DNA of 64,000 nucleotides, from NCBI GenBank assembly GCA_947166385.1, contig CAMVEB010000003.1, positions 124,001 through 188,000 on the forward strand, written 5' to 3'. Below, piece after piece: positions 8,748 through 21,880 of this stretch (its first letter is position 1; every line of letters begins with the position of its first letter). The notes beneath the pieces were generated by a model that worked only from the letters and a program-made list of their open reading frames with translations, was not told the DNA's origin and did no database searches. The translations under genes and the position numbers were made by a program. Source of the stretch: an uncultured Clostridia bacterium (GTDB taxonomy: Bacteria; Bacillota; Clostridia; Christensenellales; Aristaeellaceae).

Positions 8748-10103
8748 ATGAGGAAGAAATGGGCCGCCTGCCTGATGGCGGTGATGGTGCTGCTGTGCGT
8801 CTGGACGGTGCCGGCAGCAGCGCTGGAGCCGCTCCAGCCCTGCCACCGGGTGACGAATACCTTCTCGGAGACCACGGCGGAGAATAAATCCGTTGTGCGC
8901 CTGTGGCATGTGGAAACCGCGCATCCCGCCGTGACGGAGGAAATCAACCGTCTCGCGGAGAGCTTCGCGCAGGAGATCGGACCGCAGCTTCCTGCTGCGA
9001 AGAACAGCGGAAAGAGCAACAGCCGTCTGGATGTGGAAATCCGCTACAGCCGCACCGGTCTGCACTGGATGAGCTTTCTCGTCCAGGCCCGTACGGTTTA
9101 CCACCGGAAGCTGACGGATCAGCGCTTCATCTCCCGGACGTATGATATGGAGACCGGCGAGCGCGTGACCCTGGATCAGATCTTTGATGAAAACCTGGAG
9201 ACCTGGGATTTCCTGGCTCAGCGGGTGCGGGAAACGCTGTCGGGTTACTGGCTGGATATGGATCAGAAGGAAGGCGCTCTGGAGGCGCTCTGCACCCGGG
9301 AGGCCCTGGAGCAGGCGGAGTTCACGCTGCACGGGATGTCCCTCGTGCTGCATTATTCCGCCTCTGACCTGTATGAGGATAAGCATACCCTGATGGAGGT
9401 TCCCCTGTATTATCCGGAAATCCGGGACATGATGAATGAAAAGGCCTGGGAAGAGACGGATAATCAGAAGTATTACAATACCTGCGCCCTGACCTTCGAT
9501 GACGGGCCGAATGCCACGCGGAGCCCCCTGGTGCTGGATGCCCTGATGGAGACCGGGGTCCGGGCGACCTATTTTGTCATCGGCAACCTGATTGCCAAGA
9601 ATGACTGGATCGTCCAGCGGGAGCATGACGACGGGCATGCCGTCGCCTCCCATAACTGGCACCACGGCAACGCCACCAAGAGTTCCGGCGCGGCGCTGCG
9701 GGCCATGCCGAAGAAGGTCAACGCGGCCATGGTCAAGGCCATCGGCATCCCGGTCCGGTATGACCGTGTGCCCGGCGGCCGCTATCCGCCGATGCAGAAG
9801 GCCAAGGTCAACTGGGCGTATATCCAGTGGAGCCTGGATACCTATGACTGGCAGGGCGGCAGCTCCGAATCCGTGCTGGACATGGTGAAGAAGAAAATCT
9901 CGGACGGGGATATCATCCTCTGCCACGATATCAAGAAAAACGCTCCGGAGTCCACCCGGCAGATTGTCCGCTTCCTGGAGGAGAAGGGATACATGCTCCT
10001 GACGGTGGATGAGCTTTTCGCCAAGGACGGGGTGACCCTGGAGCGGGGCAAGGTTTACTATCGCTGCGTGGACGGCGATACCTCGAAAAAGGACGGGACC
10101 TGA
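8748..10103 (+). CDS. Secreted polysaccharide deacetylase (NodB, CE4) with N-terminal DUF3298-like domain
   Basis: The product has 451 residues. A signal peptide covers about 1-25, ending AAALE. Residues 30-235 resemble the DUF4163/DUF3298 domain often found before NodB modules in Clostridia. The NodB domain runs from about 245 to 440: TFDDGP (catalytic and metal Asp), SHNWHHG (metal histidines), RVPGGRYPP, DTYDW and ILCHD, covering all five CE4 motifs with an intact TFDDGP and H-x3-H. It should remove acetyl groups from peptidoglycan or another surface glycan, which typically raises lysozyme resistance. ATG at 8748 follows GGAGGGAAAAATAACG. The gene lies between a terminator and the secA promoter and so is probably transcribed alone. 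Confidence 0.9.
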   Translation: MRKKWAACLMAVMVLLCVWTVPAAALEPLQPCHRVTNTFSETTAENKSVVRLWHVETAHPAVTEEINRLAESFAQEIGPQLPAAKNSGKSNSRLDVEIRYSRTGLHWMSFLVQARTVYHRKLTDQRFISRTYDMETGERVTLDQIFDENLETWDFLAQRVRETLSGYWLDMDQKEGALEALCTREALEQAEFTLHGMSLVLHYSASDLYEDKHTLMEVPLYYPEIRDMMNEKAWEETDNQKYYNTCALTFDDGPNATRSPLVLDALMETGVRATYFVIGNLIAKNDWIVQREHDDGHAVASHNWHHGNATKSSGAALRAMPKKVNAAMVKAIGIPVRYDRVPGGRYPPMQKAKVNWAYIQWSLDTYDWQGGSSESVLDMVKKKISDGDIILCHDIKKNAPESTRQIVRFLEEKGYMLLTVDELFAKDGVTLERGKVYYRCVDGDTSKKDGT

Positions 10104-10152
10104 GGCCGCCGTTCAGGCGGTCGGCGCAAAGGCCCGCTTTGTCAAGTTTCTG

Positions 10153-10182
10153 TTGCACAGCCGGGGATGACAATGATATAAT
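10153..10182 (+). promoter_or_regulatory. Predicted promoter for secA
   Basis: TTGCAC at 10153-10158 and a perfect TATAAT at 10177-10182 are separated by 18 bp, 55 bp before the secA start codon. Confidence 0.65.
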
Positions 10183-10237
10183 ATCCTGTATTTGTTTGCC
10201 CATCTTCTGATGGGCGATTCCCTGTAAGGAGAAAGAT

Positions 10238-12935
<2,698 letters not shown>

Positions 12936-12943
<8 letters not shown>

Positions 12944-14036
12944 ACTTGATCAGTATGCCCAGGACATTGCGGGCATCCGGAAAAGCATTCTCGCGGCCGG
13001 CGAGGCGCTGCATATTGACCATATGCGCGAGCAGATCGACGAGCTGACAGAGGAAATGAACCAGCCGGAATTCTGGAATGATACGGACCGCTCCACCCGG
13101 GTGAACCAGAAGCTGGGACACCTGAAGAACAAGCTGGAGCACTATGAGCATCTGCTGGCTTCCGCCGATGACATCGATACCATGATGGAACTGGCGAAGG
13201 AAGAGAACGATGAGGACATGGTGAAGGAAGTCGGCGAGGAGCTGGCGAAGCTGAAGGAGCAGGCGGACGCGCTGGAGCTGGAAACCCTGATGCGCGGCGA
13301 TTATGATGACAACGACGCCGTGCTGAGCCTGCATGCCGGCGCGGGCGGCACCGAGGCCCAGGACTGGACCCAGATGCTGTACCGGATGTACACCCGCTAC
13401 TGCGAGCGGATGGGCTTCGAGGTGAAGCTCCTGGACCTGCTGGACGGGGATGAGGCCGGCATCAAGAGCGTCACCTTTGAGGTGAGCGGCGACCATGCCT
13501 ACGGCTACCTGCGCGGCGAGAAGGGCGTGCACCGCCTGGTGCGGATCAGCCCCTTTGATGCCAACGCGCGTCGGCATACGAGCTTTTCCAGCCTGGACGT
13601 GGCGCCCATGCTGGAGGATGACGGCGACGAGATCAAGATTGATATGAAGGATGTGCGGGTGGATACCTACCACTCCAGCGGCGCCGGCGGGCAGAACGTG
13701 AACAAGACCAGCTCTGCCGTCCGCATGACCCATTTTCCGACGGGCATCGTGGTGGCCTGTCAGACAGAGCGGGATCAGGTGCAGAACCGGGCGACCTGTC
13801 TGAAGATGCTGAAGGCGAAGCTGCTGGAGCTGAAGGAACGCGAGAAGGAACAGCAGATGGCCGATATCAAGGGCGAGATGAAGAAGATCGAATGGGGCAG
13901 CCAGATCCGCTCCTATGTCTTCCAGCCCTATACGATGGTCAAGGATCACCGGACAAACTACGAGAGCGGGAACATTGACGACGTGATGAACGGCAACCTG
14001 GAAGGCTTTGTCACCGCTTATCTGAAAATGCAGTAA
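12936..14036 (+). CDS. prfB: Peptide chain release factor 2 (RF2), single frame
   Basis: This 366-residue release factor recognises UGA and UAA stop codons. The peptidyl-tRNA hydrolysis motif GGQ is in [12 protein letters not shown], and the stop-recognition SPF motif is in [11 protein letters not shown]. The ATG at 12936 overlaps the end of secA and has GGGAGAGTGG upstream. In many bacteria prfB carries an in-frame UGA near codon 25 that is bypassed by +1 frameshifting. Here the corresponding region ([18 protein letters not shown]) is read straight through with no stop, so that autoregulation is absent. The gene is followed 3 bp later by the DUF1461 gene. Confidence 0.97.
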
Positions 14037-14039
14037 CCG

Positions 14040-14726
14040 ATGAAGGAGAAACGTATCGGCTGCGGCGCCGCTCTCCTCTGGATCCTTTTCATTATCACGC
14101 TGACGATCCGCCTGATCGCGGGCAGCGGAAGCCTGATGGCTGCCGAGATGGGGAAGTCTGCCCCGCCGGAGCGCACCGGGCTGCCGGCCGGGGAATATGC
14201 CGGCGTCTGCGGGATGACAGCCTCCTTCCTGACGGACGGGCAGGCCTCCTTCCAGTATATGTATACGGACGGCGCCGGACAGGAGATCCTGTGTTTTCAG
14301 CCCCATGAGGCGGCGCATATGGAGGATGTCCGGGGGCTGATCCGGCTGGATGCCTGGGTCTGCGCCATCAGCGGGGCGCTGGCGCTGCTCCTGACGGCCG
14401 CCGGTCTTTTCCGGCAGGGCCCGCGGGAGGGCTTCCTGCGGGGCGTCCTCATCGGGCTGCGGATCTTTGCCGCGGCAGCGGGGGTGCTCCTGGTCTGGGC
14501 GCTGGCGGATTTTGACGGATTCTTCGTCACCTTCCACCGGGTGGCCTTCCGCAATGAGGGCTGGATTCTGGATCCGCGGACGGATCTGCTGATCCGGCTG
14601 ATGCCGGAGCGCTTCTTTATCGCGCTGGGCATCCGTGGCGCGGCGTTTGCGCTGGCCGGGCCGGTGGCGTTGGAGGTGCTGGCGCGCTTCGGGCTGCATA
14701 TGCTGAAAAAGAGGGATTTGCCATGA
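14040..14726 (+). CDS. DUF1461 (TIGR01906-type) integral membrane protein
   Basis: The product has 228 residues. An N-terminal helix at about 8-30 precedes an outside loop, and three more hydrophobic helices lie near 105-125, 138-160 and 200-220. The segment FHRVAFRNEGWILDP followed by TDLLIRLMPERFF near 170-200 is the signature of the DUF1461/TIGR01906 membrane family of Firmicutes, whose function is unknown. The start codon follows the prfB stop by 3 bp and the stop overlaps the tsaD start by 4 bp, so it sits inside a secA-prfB-tsaD transcript. No enzymatic residues can be proposed. Confidence 0.8.
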   Translation: MKEKRIGCGAALLWILFIITLTIRLIAGSGSLMAAEMGKSAPPERTGLPAGEYAGVCGMTASFLTDGQASFQYMYTDGAGQEILCFQPHEAAHMEDVRGLIRLDAWVCAISGALALLLTAAGLFRQGPREGFLRGVLIGLRIFAAAAGVLLVWALADFDGFFVTFHRVAFRNEGWILDPRTDLLIRLMPERFFIALGIRGAAFALAGPVALEVLARFGLHMLKKRDLP

Positions 14727-15790
14727 GCTATCTGGAGGCTTCCCGCCGCCGGGCGGAGGAGCTGCGGAATCAGGAAAAGGTGCGGATCCTGTCGCTGGAA
14801 ACCAGCTGCGATGAAACGGCCGCGGCGGTTATTGAGAACGGCCGGAGGATCCTGAGCAATGTGGTTTTCAGCCAGATTGACCTGCATGAGCTGTATGGCG
14901 GCGTGGTGCCGGAGATTGCCAGCCGGGCCCATATGGAGGCCTGCGACCGGGTGCTGGATCAGGCGCTGCGGGAGGCCGGCATGGACCTGCGGGAGATCGA
15001 TGCCCTGGCGGTGACGAAAGGCCCGGGGCTGGTCGGCGCGCTGCTGACCGGGGTCAACTGCATGAAGGGGCTGGCCTTTGCGGCGGGGAAGCCGCTGGTC
15101 GGAGTCAACCATATCGAAGGCCATGTCAGCGCCAACTATCTGACGCATCCGGATCTGGAGCCGCCTTTCCTGTGCCTGGTGGTCAGCGGCGGCCACAGCC
15201 ATCTGGTGGAGGTGGCGGATTACGGAACTTACCGGCTCCTGGGGCAGACGGCGGATGATGCCGCGGGCGAGGCCTTTGACAAGGCGGCCCGGGTGCTGGG
15301 ACTGCCGTATCCAGGCGGGCCGCGGATCGACGCGCTGGCGGAGGAAGGGAACCCGGAGGCGTTCACCCTTCCCCGGCCGAAGACCGAAGGGAAATATGAT
15401 TACAGCTTCAGCGGGCTGAAAACCGCGTTTATCAACACGGTCCACGGCCTGGAGCAGAAGGGGACTCCCCTGCCGAAGGCGGACCTGGCGGCCAGCTTCC
15501 GGCGGGCTGTCTGCCGGGAGCTGATCGACAAGGCGGACCTGCTGCTTTCGGACAGGAAGGACAGCGGCGGGACGGGCATGGCGCTGGCCGGCGGCGTGTC
15601 TGCCAACCGGGAACTGCGCCGCATGGCGGAGGAGATGTGCCGGCGCCGGGGCATCCGGCTGTTTATGCCGGAGATTCACCTCTGCACGGACAACGGCGCC
15701 ATGATCGGCAGCGCGGCTTACTACCGCCTGATGCGCGGCGAGGTGGCGGCCCTGAGTCTGAACGCGGAACCCGCGCTCAGGCTGGTATAA
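14723..15790 (+). CDS. tsaD: tRNA N6-adenosine threonylcarbamoyltransferase TsaD
   Basis: The product has 355 residues. TsaD transfers the threonylcarbamoyl group made by TsaC to A37 of tRNAs that read ANN codons, working with TsaB and TsaE. It has the ASKHA-fold start ILSLETSCDETAAAV, the metal-binding NHIEGH, the nucleotide-binding VVSGGHSHL, and a terminal CTDNGAMIG. About 20 residues precede the usual start of homology (LSLETS). Either the N-terminus is extended or the true start is later, but ATG at 14723 overlaps the previous gene in the ATGA manner typical here. The other tsa genes are not in the window. Confidence 0.97.
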   Translation: MSYLEASRRRAEELRNQEKVRILSLETSCDETAAAVIENGRRILSNVVFSQIDLHELYGGVVPEIASRAHMEACDRVLDQALREAGMDLREIDALAVTKGPGLVGALLTGVNCMKGLAFAAGKPLVGVNHIEGHVSANYLTHPDLEPPFLCLVVSGGHSHLVEVADYGTYRLLGQTADDAAGEAFDKAARVLGLPYPGGPRIDALAEEGNPEAFTLPRPKTEGKYDYSFSGLKTAFINTVHGLEQKGTPLPKADLAASFRRAVCRELIDKADLLLSDRKDSGGTGMALAGGVSANRELRRMAEEMCRRRGIRLFMPEIHLCTDNGAMIGSAAYYRLMRGEVAALSLNAEPALRLV

Positions 15791-15844
15791 ACGGAACGCA
15801 GAGCCCGGTCAGGGGTTATTTCGAGGGAAGGGGAAGCGAGGCAG

Positions 15845-17011
15845 ATGAAGGAGATCGGCAGATTCCGCTGGTTTTCGCAGTACGGATTTGAAACGGACGT
15901 GTTCGACACGTACCGCGACGCCGTACGCCGCAGCAACCGGGCATCCATCCAGGTGCTGAGCGTCATGGGCGCGCTGGTCAGCATCGTGATGATTTTCTAC
16001 GGAATCTCCACGAAGCAGGCGCCGATAGGCTATTGTTTCTGCGCGGCCCTGTTGGCGGCGGCGCTGTTCGCGGGCATCGTTTCTTTCCGGAAGTACTCGT
16101 CGCGGACCCTGCTTTTGATATCCGGATACATGGTGAGCATCGCGATGTACGCGCTGTGCATCCATGGCAGCATCGATGCCTTCTGGATCGGGACGCAGGT
16201 GGCGGTCGGATGCTATCTGCTGGATTATGCGTGGCGCCTGGGCACCATGCAGCTGATCAGCTATCTGGCGCTGATCGTCAGCTGGATCGCGGACCGGACG
16301 CCGGTCACGAACAGCCGCTTCCTCTTCAGCATGCTGTATCTGACGATCGGCCTGGTCACCTTCTATACGATGAACCGCACGCGTGTCTCCCTGATCATCG
16401 GGCGCGAGGAAAGCCGGAAGCAGGCGGATACCGACTTGCTGACCGGGCTGATGAACCGGACGGCCGCCAAGGAGGATATTGAGGATCACCTGTCGACCAC
16501 GCGGGAAACCGGCGTGCTGATGCTCCTGGACCTGGACCGGTTTAAGAGCGTGAATGATAAACTGGGGCATCAGATGGGCGACAAGGTCCTGGTGGATGTC
16601 GCGAATGACCTGAAGAAAATGTTCCGCAATTCGGATGTGCTCAGCCGGCTGGGCGGGGACGAGTTCGTAATCTACATGAAAGCGGTGCCCGAGGAAACCT
16701 GGGTCCGGAAACGCACGGAGGAAGTGGTAAGGACGGTGCGCCGGTGGGTCGGCGACGGAACGACGAACATCCAGATCAGCGCCAGCGTCGGCGTGGTGAC
16801 CACGGATGGCATGGAGCGGGATTATCAGGATCTGTACCGGGCGGCGGATATTGCCATGTACTTTTCCAAGGCCCGGGGCGGCAACAGCGCGGTGTTCTAT
16901 TCCCGGGATCTGCTGAATGAAGCCCGCAGCACCGCGGCCACGACCCGGGGCGGAGACGGAAACGCCCGGACGCTGGCGGAGCATAACGGAGTAAGCGAGG
17001 ATCTGCGATGA
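15845..17011 (+). CDS. Membrane-bound diguanylate cyclase (GGDEF)
   Basis: The product has 388 residues. About five membrane helices fill residues 35-185, forming an unclassified sensor. The GGDEF domain from about 195 to 360 shows DLLTGLMNR, LDLDRFKSVND, RLGGDEF and ASVGV. The active-site GGDEF is intact, and an RxxD inhibitory site (RNSD) lies five residues before it, so product feedback is expected. The enzyme makes c-di-GMP from GTP, the counterpart of the HD-GYP protein encoded at 3.7 kb. The stop overlaps a 32-codon reading frame by 4 bp, and uvrA follows. Confidence 0.92.
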   Translation: MKEIGRFRWFSQYGFETDVFDTYRDAVRRSNRASIQVLSVMGALVSIVMIFYGISTKQAPIGYCFCAALLAAALFAGIVSFRKYSSRTLLLISGYMVSIAMYALCIHGSIDAFWIGTQVAVGCYLLDYAWRLGTMQLISYLALIVSWIADRTPVTNSRFLFSMLYLTIGLVTFYTMNRTRVSLIIGREESRKQADTDLLTGLMNRTAAKEDIEDHLSTTRETGVLMLLDLDRFKSVNDKLGHQMGDKVLVDVANDLKKMFRNSDVLSRLGGDEFVIYMKAVPEETWVRKRTEEVVRTVRRWVGDGTTNIQISASVGVVTTDGMERDYQDLYRAADIAMYFSKARGGNSAVFYSRDLLNEARSTAATTRGGDGNARTLAEHNGVSEDLR

Positions 17012-17106
17012 GCGAAAAGAATAAGACAAAGGGCGAAGCCTGGCAGGCGCTGAAGTTTACGCTGTTCAGCATTTCCGCCCGGCGGGAAAAAGGAAATATT
17101 CAATGA
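17008..17106 (+). pseudogene. 32-codon remnant resembling the N-terminus of a GtrA-like membrane protein
   Basis: The frame starts with an ATGA overlap at the cyclase stop and ends in TGA overlapping the uvrA start (ATG at 17103). The text [15 protein letters not shown] matches how many GtrA/DPMS-type flippase proteins of Clostridia begin just before their first membrane helix. The helix is missing and the sequence turns to ARREKGNIQ and stops. The best explanation is an internal deletion that removed the gene body and left translational coupling to uvrA. Alternatively it is a short leader peptide. The family match covers only about 15 residues. Confidence 0.5.
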
Positions 17107-19952
17107 ACGATTATCTGGAAATCCGGGGAGCCCGGGAACATAACCTGAAAAACATCTCTGTAAAAATCCCCCGGGACCGCCTGACGGTGATCACGGGACT
17201 GAGCGGAAGCGGAAAAAGCTCCCTGGCCTTCGACACGATCTATGCCGAAGGCCAGCGCCGCTATGTGGAAAGCCTCTCGAGCTACGCGCGGCAGTTCCTC
17301 GGTCAGATGGACAAACCGGATGTGGACAGCATTGACGGCCTGAGCCCGGCGATCTCCATCGATCAGAAGACGACGGGGCGGAATCCCCGGTCCACCGTGG
17401 GAACGGTCACGGAGATTCATGATTACCTGCGCCTGCTCTGGGCCCGGGTGGGCATTCCCCACTGCCCCCGCTGCGGCCGGGAGATCCGGAAGCAGACGGT
17501 GGATGAGATCGTGGACGCGGTCTGCGCCTCGCCCGAGGGAACGCGGATGCAGATCCTGTCGCCGCTGGTTCGCGGACGGAAGGGAGAGCACCGGGATCTC
17601 CTGGCCGGCGCCCGGAAGAGCGGCTATGTCCGGGTGCGGATTGACGGCATGCTTTATGATCTGGAGGATACGCCGGATCTGGATAAAAAGAGGAAGCACA
17701 CCATCGAGGTCGTTGTGGACCGCCTGATCTGCCGGGGCACGAAGGAGTTCCGCCAGCGCCTGGCGGAGGATGTCGAGACCGCGGCGGCGAAGGGCGCGGG
17801 GCTGGTGATCGTGGACCGGTTTGATCTGGGGGAAACGCTGTACAGCATGAACTACGCCTGCCCGGACTGCGGCTTCTCCATGGAGGAAATGGCGCCCCGG
17901 ATGTTCTCCTTCAACAGTCCCTTCGGCGCGTGTCCGGCCTGCAGCGGGCTGGGCATCCGGATGAAGATCAGCCGGGAGGCGATCTTCCCGGATGAAAGCC
18001 TGAGCCTGCGGGAAGGCGCGCTGACGGCGGCCGGCTTCAACACCGGCGAGGACAACGGCATCGCGGCCCAGTACTTTACCGCGATGGGCAAGAAATACGG
18101 CTTCACGATGGATACGCCGGTGGAGAAGATCAGCCCCGATGCCATGGATGCCCTGCTTTACGGCACGGGGAATGACAAGATCAGCATTGAGTATGAGGGC
18201 GCCCGGGGCAGGGCGGAGTATTCCGCCTCGTTCGAGGGCATCATCCCGACGCTGGAGCGCCGCTACCGGGAAACCTCCTCGGACGCGATGAAACAGATGT
18301 ACGAGGAGTACATGACGGAGGAAACCTGTCCGGAATGCGGCGGCCAGCGGCTGAAGCCGGAGGCCCGGGCGGTGACGGTGGGCGGGGCGAGCCTGCCGGA
18401 AGTCAGCGAAAAGAGCATCACGGAGGCGCGGGATTTCTTTGCGGGGCTGGAGCTGGAGGGCAACAGCCGGGTGATTGCCGACCGGATTCTGAAGGAGATT
18501 GACAGCCGGCTGGGATTCCTGAGCGATGTCGGTCTGGGTTATCTGACGCTGAGCCGCGGGGCGGGGACGCTGAGCGGCGGGGAGGCGCAGCGGATTCGCT
18601 TGGCCACGCAGATCGGCAGCGCGCTGATGGGCGTGCTGTATATCCTGGATGAGCCTTCCATCGGCCTGCACCAGCGGGATAACGCGAAGCTGATCGCGAC
18701 GCTCCAGCGCATGCGGGATCTGGGCAACACGGTGATTGTCGTCGAGCATGACGAGGAAACCATGCGCGCCGCGGACTGGATTGTGGATGTGGGCCCCGGC
18801 GCGGGCGTCCACGGGGGCAGGATCGTTGCCGAAGGAACGGCGCAGCAGATCTGCGAAAACCCGGACAGCCTCACCGGCCTGTATCTCAGCGGGAAGAAGC
18901 GGATCCCGGTGCCCGCCAAACGGCGGAAGCCCACCGGATACCTGACCGTGCGCGGTGCGGCGGAGCATAATCTGAAGGATATCGATGTGAAGATCCCCCT
19001 GGGCGTGCTGACCTGCGTCACCGGCGTCAGCGGCAGCGGCAAGAGCAGCCTGGTGAATGGAATCCTGTATAACTATCTGGCGAAGAAGCTGAACCGGGCC
19101 AGGACGTATCCGGGGAAGTTCGGGAGCATCGAAGGCCTGGAGCTGCTGGATAAGATCATCATGATCGACCAGAGCCCGATCGGCCGGACGCCGCGCAGCA
19201 ATCCGGCCACGTATACGGGCCTCTTTGACCTGATCCGGAAGCTGTATGCCATGAGTCCGGAAGCGAAGGAGCGCGGATTCAGGGAGAACCGCTTCTCCTT
19301 CAATGTCAAGGGCGGAAGGTGCGAGGCGTGCCAGGGCGACGGCATGAAGAAGATCGAGATGCACTTCCTGCCGGATCTGTATGTACCCTGCGATGTCTGC
19401 CATGGCAAGCGGTATAACCGGGAAACGCTGGAGGTCACCTGGCAGGGAAAGAACATCAGCGAAGTCCTGGATATGACCGTGGAGGAAGCCCTGGCCTTCT
19501 TTGAGAATCATCCGCAGATCATCCGAAAGCTGGAGACGCTGAACGATGTGGGCCTGGGCTATATGAAGCTGGGCCAGCCGTCGACCACGCTCTCCGGCGG
19601 GGAAGCCCAGCGTGTGAAGCTGGCCACCGAGCTGAGCCGGCGGGCCACGGGGAAGACGATTTATCTCCTCGATGAGCCCACCACCGGGCTGCATACCGCG
19701 GATGTGGACCGCCTGATCCGGGTGCTGCAGCGGCTTACGGACGCGGGCAACACGGTGCTGGTCATTGAGCACAACCTGGATGTCATCAAGGTGGCGGACA
19801 GGATCATCGACCTGGGGCCGGAGGGCGGCGACGGCGGCGGCCGGATCGTGGCGGAAGGAACGCCGGAAGAAGTCGCCGGGCAGGAGGAATCCTTCACCGG
19901 GCAGTATCTGAAGCCGGTCCTGGAGGAAGCGAAGGGAGGAAGCAGGCGGTGA
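17103..19952 (+). CDS. uvrA: Excinuclease ABC subunit A
   Basis: This 949-residue ABC-type ATPase recognises bulky DNA lesions and loads UvrB in nucleotide excision repair. It has two ATPase modules with Walker A motifs [13 protein letters not shown] near residue 32 and [11 protein letters not shown] near 640. Two ABC signatures ([10 protein letters not shown] and [10 protein letters not shown]) are present, with zinc clusters CPRC, CPDC/CPAC and CEAC/CDVC in between. Length is typical. The start overlaps the upstream remnant by 4 bp and the end overlaps the next gene's GTG start. uvrB and uvrC are not in the window. Confidence 0.99.
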   Translation: MNDYLEIRGAREHNLKNISVKIPRDRLTVITGLSGSGKSSLAFDTIYAEGQRRYVESLSSYARQFLGQMDKPDVDSIDGLSPAISIDQKTTGRNPRSTVGTVTEIHDYLRLLWARVGIPHCPRCGREIRKQTVDEIVDAVCASPEGTRMQILSPLVRGRKGEHRDLLAGARKSGYVRVRIDGMLYDLEDTPDLDKKRKHTIEVVVDRLICRGTKEFRQRLAEDVETAAAKGAGLVIVDRFDLGETLYSMNYACPDCGFSMEEMAPRMFSFNSPFGACPACSGLGIRMKISREAIFPDESLSLREGALTAAGFNTGEDNGIAAQYFTAMGKKYGFTMDTPVEKISPDAMDALLYGTGNDKISIEYEGARGRAEYSASFEGIIPTLERRYRETSSDAMKQMYEEYMTEETCPECGGQRLKPEARAVTVGGASLPEVSEKSITEARDFFAGLELEGNSRVIADRILKEIDSRLGFLSDVGLGYLTLSRGAGTLSGGEAQRIRLATQIGSALMGVLYILDEPSIGLHQRDNAKLIATLQRMRDLGNTVIVVEHDEETMRAADWIVDVGPGAGVHGGRIVAEGTAQQICENPDSLTGLYLSGKKRIPVPAKRRKPTGYLTVRGAAEHNLKDIDVKIPLGVLTCVTGVSGSGKSSLVNGILYNYLAKKLNRARTYPGKFGSIEGLELLDKIIMIDQSPIGRTPRSNPATYTGLFDLIRKLYAMSPEAKERGFRENRFSFNVKGGRCEACQGDGMKKIEMHFLPDLYVPCDVCHGKRYNRETLEVTWQGKNISEVLDMTVEEALAFFENHPQIIRKLETLNDVGLGYMKLGQPSTTLSGGEAQRVKLATELSRRATGKTIYLLDEPTTGLHTADVDRLIRVLQRLTDAGNTVLVIEHNLDVIKVADRIIDLGPEGGDGGGRIVAEGTPEEVAGQEESFTGQYLKPVLEEAKGGSRR

Positions 19953-20593
19953 AATGCGGAAAAGCTTTCCGGGCTTTCGTCGGGGGAATCCTGGCGGGTA
20001 TCAGCATCGCCGTCGGCGGAACGGTGTTCCTCTCGCTGGAGAACAGGGTGCTGGGCGCGGTATTCTTCACGGTGGGCCTCTTTGCTGTGTGCACGTTCGG
20101 CTTCAATCTCTATACGGGGAAGATCTGCTATGTCTTTGATAACGGCAGGGATTTCGCGCTGGATCTTCCGCTGATCTGGTTGGGGAATCTGGCGGGGGCC
20201 TTCCTGACAGGAATGGTCCTGCGGGCGACCCGGGTTGGCCCGGCCCTGACGGAGCGGGCGCAGGCCCTGTGCCGCGTGAAGCTGGAGGACGGGCTGCTCA
20301 GCATTTTCATCCTGTCGGTTTTCTGTGATATGCTGATCTGGCTGGCGGTGGAGGGATTCAGGAGCAATCCCCATCCCCTGGGGAAGTACCTGAGCCTGTT
20401 CTTCGGGGTGACGGTCTTCATTCTCTGCGGCTTTGAGCATTGCGTGGCGAATATGTACTACTTTTCCGTGGCGGGCATGTGGAGCTGGAAAACGCTGGCC
20501 TGGGTCCTGGTTATGACGCTGGGGAACAGCGTGGGGGGCGTTTTCTTCCCGCTGATGCGGAGACTGACGGCCCAAAAGGACAGAAAAACCTGA
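19949..20593 (+). CDS. Formate/nitrite transporter family channel
   Basis: The product has 214 residues and starts at GTG, overlapping the uvrA stop. It is all-helical, with about six hydrophobic segments. Family text includes [15 protein letters not shown] at the start, [24 protein letters not shown]-like [13 protein letters not shown] and TLGNSVGG, the pore helices and broken helices of FNT channels. At 214 residues it is at the short end for FocA/NirC (250-280). The substrate (formate, nitrite, hydrosulfide or lactate) cannot be told from sequence; formate export would suit a fermenter. It is probably the last gene of the uvrA transcript. Confidence 0.85.
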   Translation: MKCGKAFRAFVGGILAGISIAVGGTVFLSLENRVLGAVFFTVGLFAVCTFGFNLYTGKICYVFDNGRDFALDLPLIWLGNLAGAFLTGMVLRATRVGPALTERAQALCRVKLEDGLLSIFILSVFCDMLIWLAVEGFRSNPHPLGKYLSLFFGVTVFILCGFEHCVANMYYFSVAGMWSWKTLAWVLVMTLGNSVGGVFFPLMRRLTAQKDRKT

Positions 20594-20630
20594 AAAAAGT
20601 GAGAAGTACACAGAGAAAACAGCTATTTCC

Positions 20631-20660
20631 TTGACGAAGCTTTTTTTCCGGACGTATGAT
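20631..20660 (+). promoter_or_regulatory. Predicted promoter of the liv operon
   Basis: TTGACG at 20631-20636 and TATGAT at 20655-20660 are spaced by 18 bp, 67 bp before livK. No leucine-responsive palindrome was recognised. Confidence 0.6.
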
Positions 20661-20727
20661 AAGGAACAAATCAGGGAAACCTGAAGGGATCGGTTCGGTC
20701 CCATTGAAAGAAGGAGGAGATCCTGTC

Positions 20728-21861
20728 ATGAAAAAGATTTTAGCACTGGTTCTGGCCTTGTGCCTCCTGGCCGCGGGCATCTGCACCGCTGTCGCGGAGG
20801 ATGTGACGCTGGTCATCGCCCATATCGGTCCGCAGACCGGCCCGGCGGCCGTGTACGGCCTGGCGACCTATCGCGGCGCCAAAATCGCGGCGGATCTGAT
20901 CAATGCCGGCAGTTTCGGCGTGAAGATCGAGCTGCTGAACGAGGATGACACCCATGACGCTGAGAAGGCTGTGAACGCCTATAACAACGTGTTGCAGAAC
21001 GGCGCCCAGATGATCGTGGGCACCACGACGACCGCTCCCTGCATCGCTGTCGGCGCCCAGGCTTATGAAGAGCGCGTCTTCATGCTGACGCCCTCCGCTT
21101 CCTCCACCGATGTCACCGCGGACAAGGACAACGTGTATCAGCTCTGCTTCACCGACCCGAACCAGGGTGCCGCTTCCGCGGCCGTGATCAGCGAGAAGAA
21201 GCTGGGCACCAAGATCGCCGTGATTTACAACAACGCGGACGCTTACTCCACCGGCATCTATCAGACCTTCGTCCAGAAGGCGGGCGAGCTGGGTCTGGAG
21301 ATCGTTTCCACCAGCACCTTCACCGATGAAACCACCGACTATTCCGTCCAGGTGGCGGACGCCAAGAACAGCGGCGCCGATCTGGTCTTCCTGCCCATCT
21401 ACTACACCCCCGCTTCCCAGATCCTGATTGCCGCCAAGGGCATGGATTACGCCCCCACCTTCTTCGGCGTGGACGGCATGGACGGCATCCTGACGCTGGA
21501 AAACTTCGACACGAGCCTGGCCGAAGGCGTCATGCTGCTGACCCCCTTCGTCGCGGATGCCAAGGATGAGGCGACGCAGAACTTCGTGAAGATCTATCAG
21601 GAGCAGTACAACGAGATCCCGAATCAGTTCGCTGCCGACGGTTTTGACTGCATCTATGCCATGATGTACGCTGCCCTGGATGCGGGCATCCAGACCGGCG
21701 AGGCGCCCGAAAGCGTCTGCGAGAAGATGATTGCCGCCATGCAGCAGCTGCATTACACCGGCCTGACCGGCGATATGACCTGGAGCGCCAACGGCGAAGT
21801 GGACAAAGTGCCCACCGCCATGGTGATCAGGGACGGCGTGTATGTAGGTCTCGATAACTGA
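20728..21861 (+). CDS. livK: Branched-chain amino acid ABC transporter, substrate-binding protein
   Basis: This 377-residue periplasmic-binding-fold protein has a signal peptide at 1-23 (MKKILALVL to TAVAED). There is no lipobox cysteine at the cleavage site (AGICTAVAE holds a Cys, but several residues early), so lipidation is doubtful. Family features are VTLVIAHIGPQTGPAAVYG, a middle SASSTDVTADKDNVY and FADGFDCIYAMMY-like text near the end, as in LivK/LivJ-type receptors. ATG at 20728 follows AAGGAGGAG at 20710-20718. The frame is open further upstream, but a signal peptide start is clearer here. It heads the complete livKHMGF operon; ligands may be Leu/Ile/Val or other amides. Confidence 0.94.
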   Translation: MKKILALVLALCLLAAGICTAVAEDVTLVIAHIGPQTGPAAVYGLATYRGAKIAADLINAGSFGVKIELLNEDDTHDAEKAVNAYNNVLQNGAQMIVGTTTTAPCIAVGAQAYEERVFMLTPSASSTDVTADKDNVYQLCFTDPNQGAASAAVISEKKLGTKIAVIYNNADAYSTGIYQTFVQKAGELGLEIVSTSTFTDETTDYSVQVADAKNSGADLVFLPIYYTPASQILIAAKGMDYAPTFFGVDGMDGILTLENFDTSLAEGVMLLTPFVADAKDEATQNFVKIYQEQYNEIPNQFAADGFDCIYAMMYAALDAGIQTGEAPESVCEKMIAAMQQLHYTGLTGDMTWSANGEVDKVPTAMVIRDGVYVGLDN

Positions 21862-21880
21862 GCAATCAACAGGCCAAAGG

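Noticed and set aside
17100-19772. Minus-strand open frame of about 890 codons opposite uvrA
   Set aside because: It is a shadow of uvrA with the same antisense composition and no start signals.
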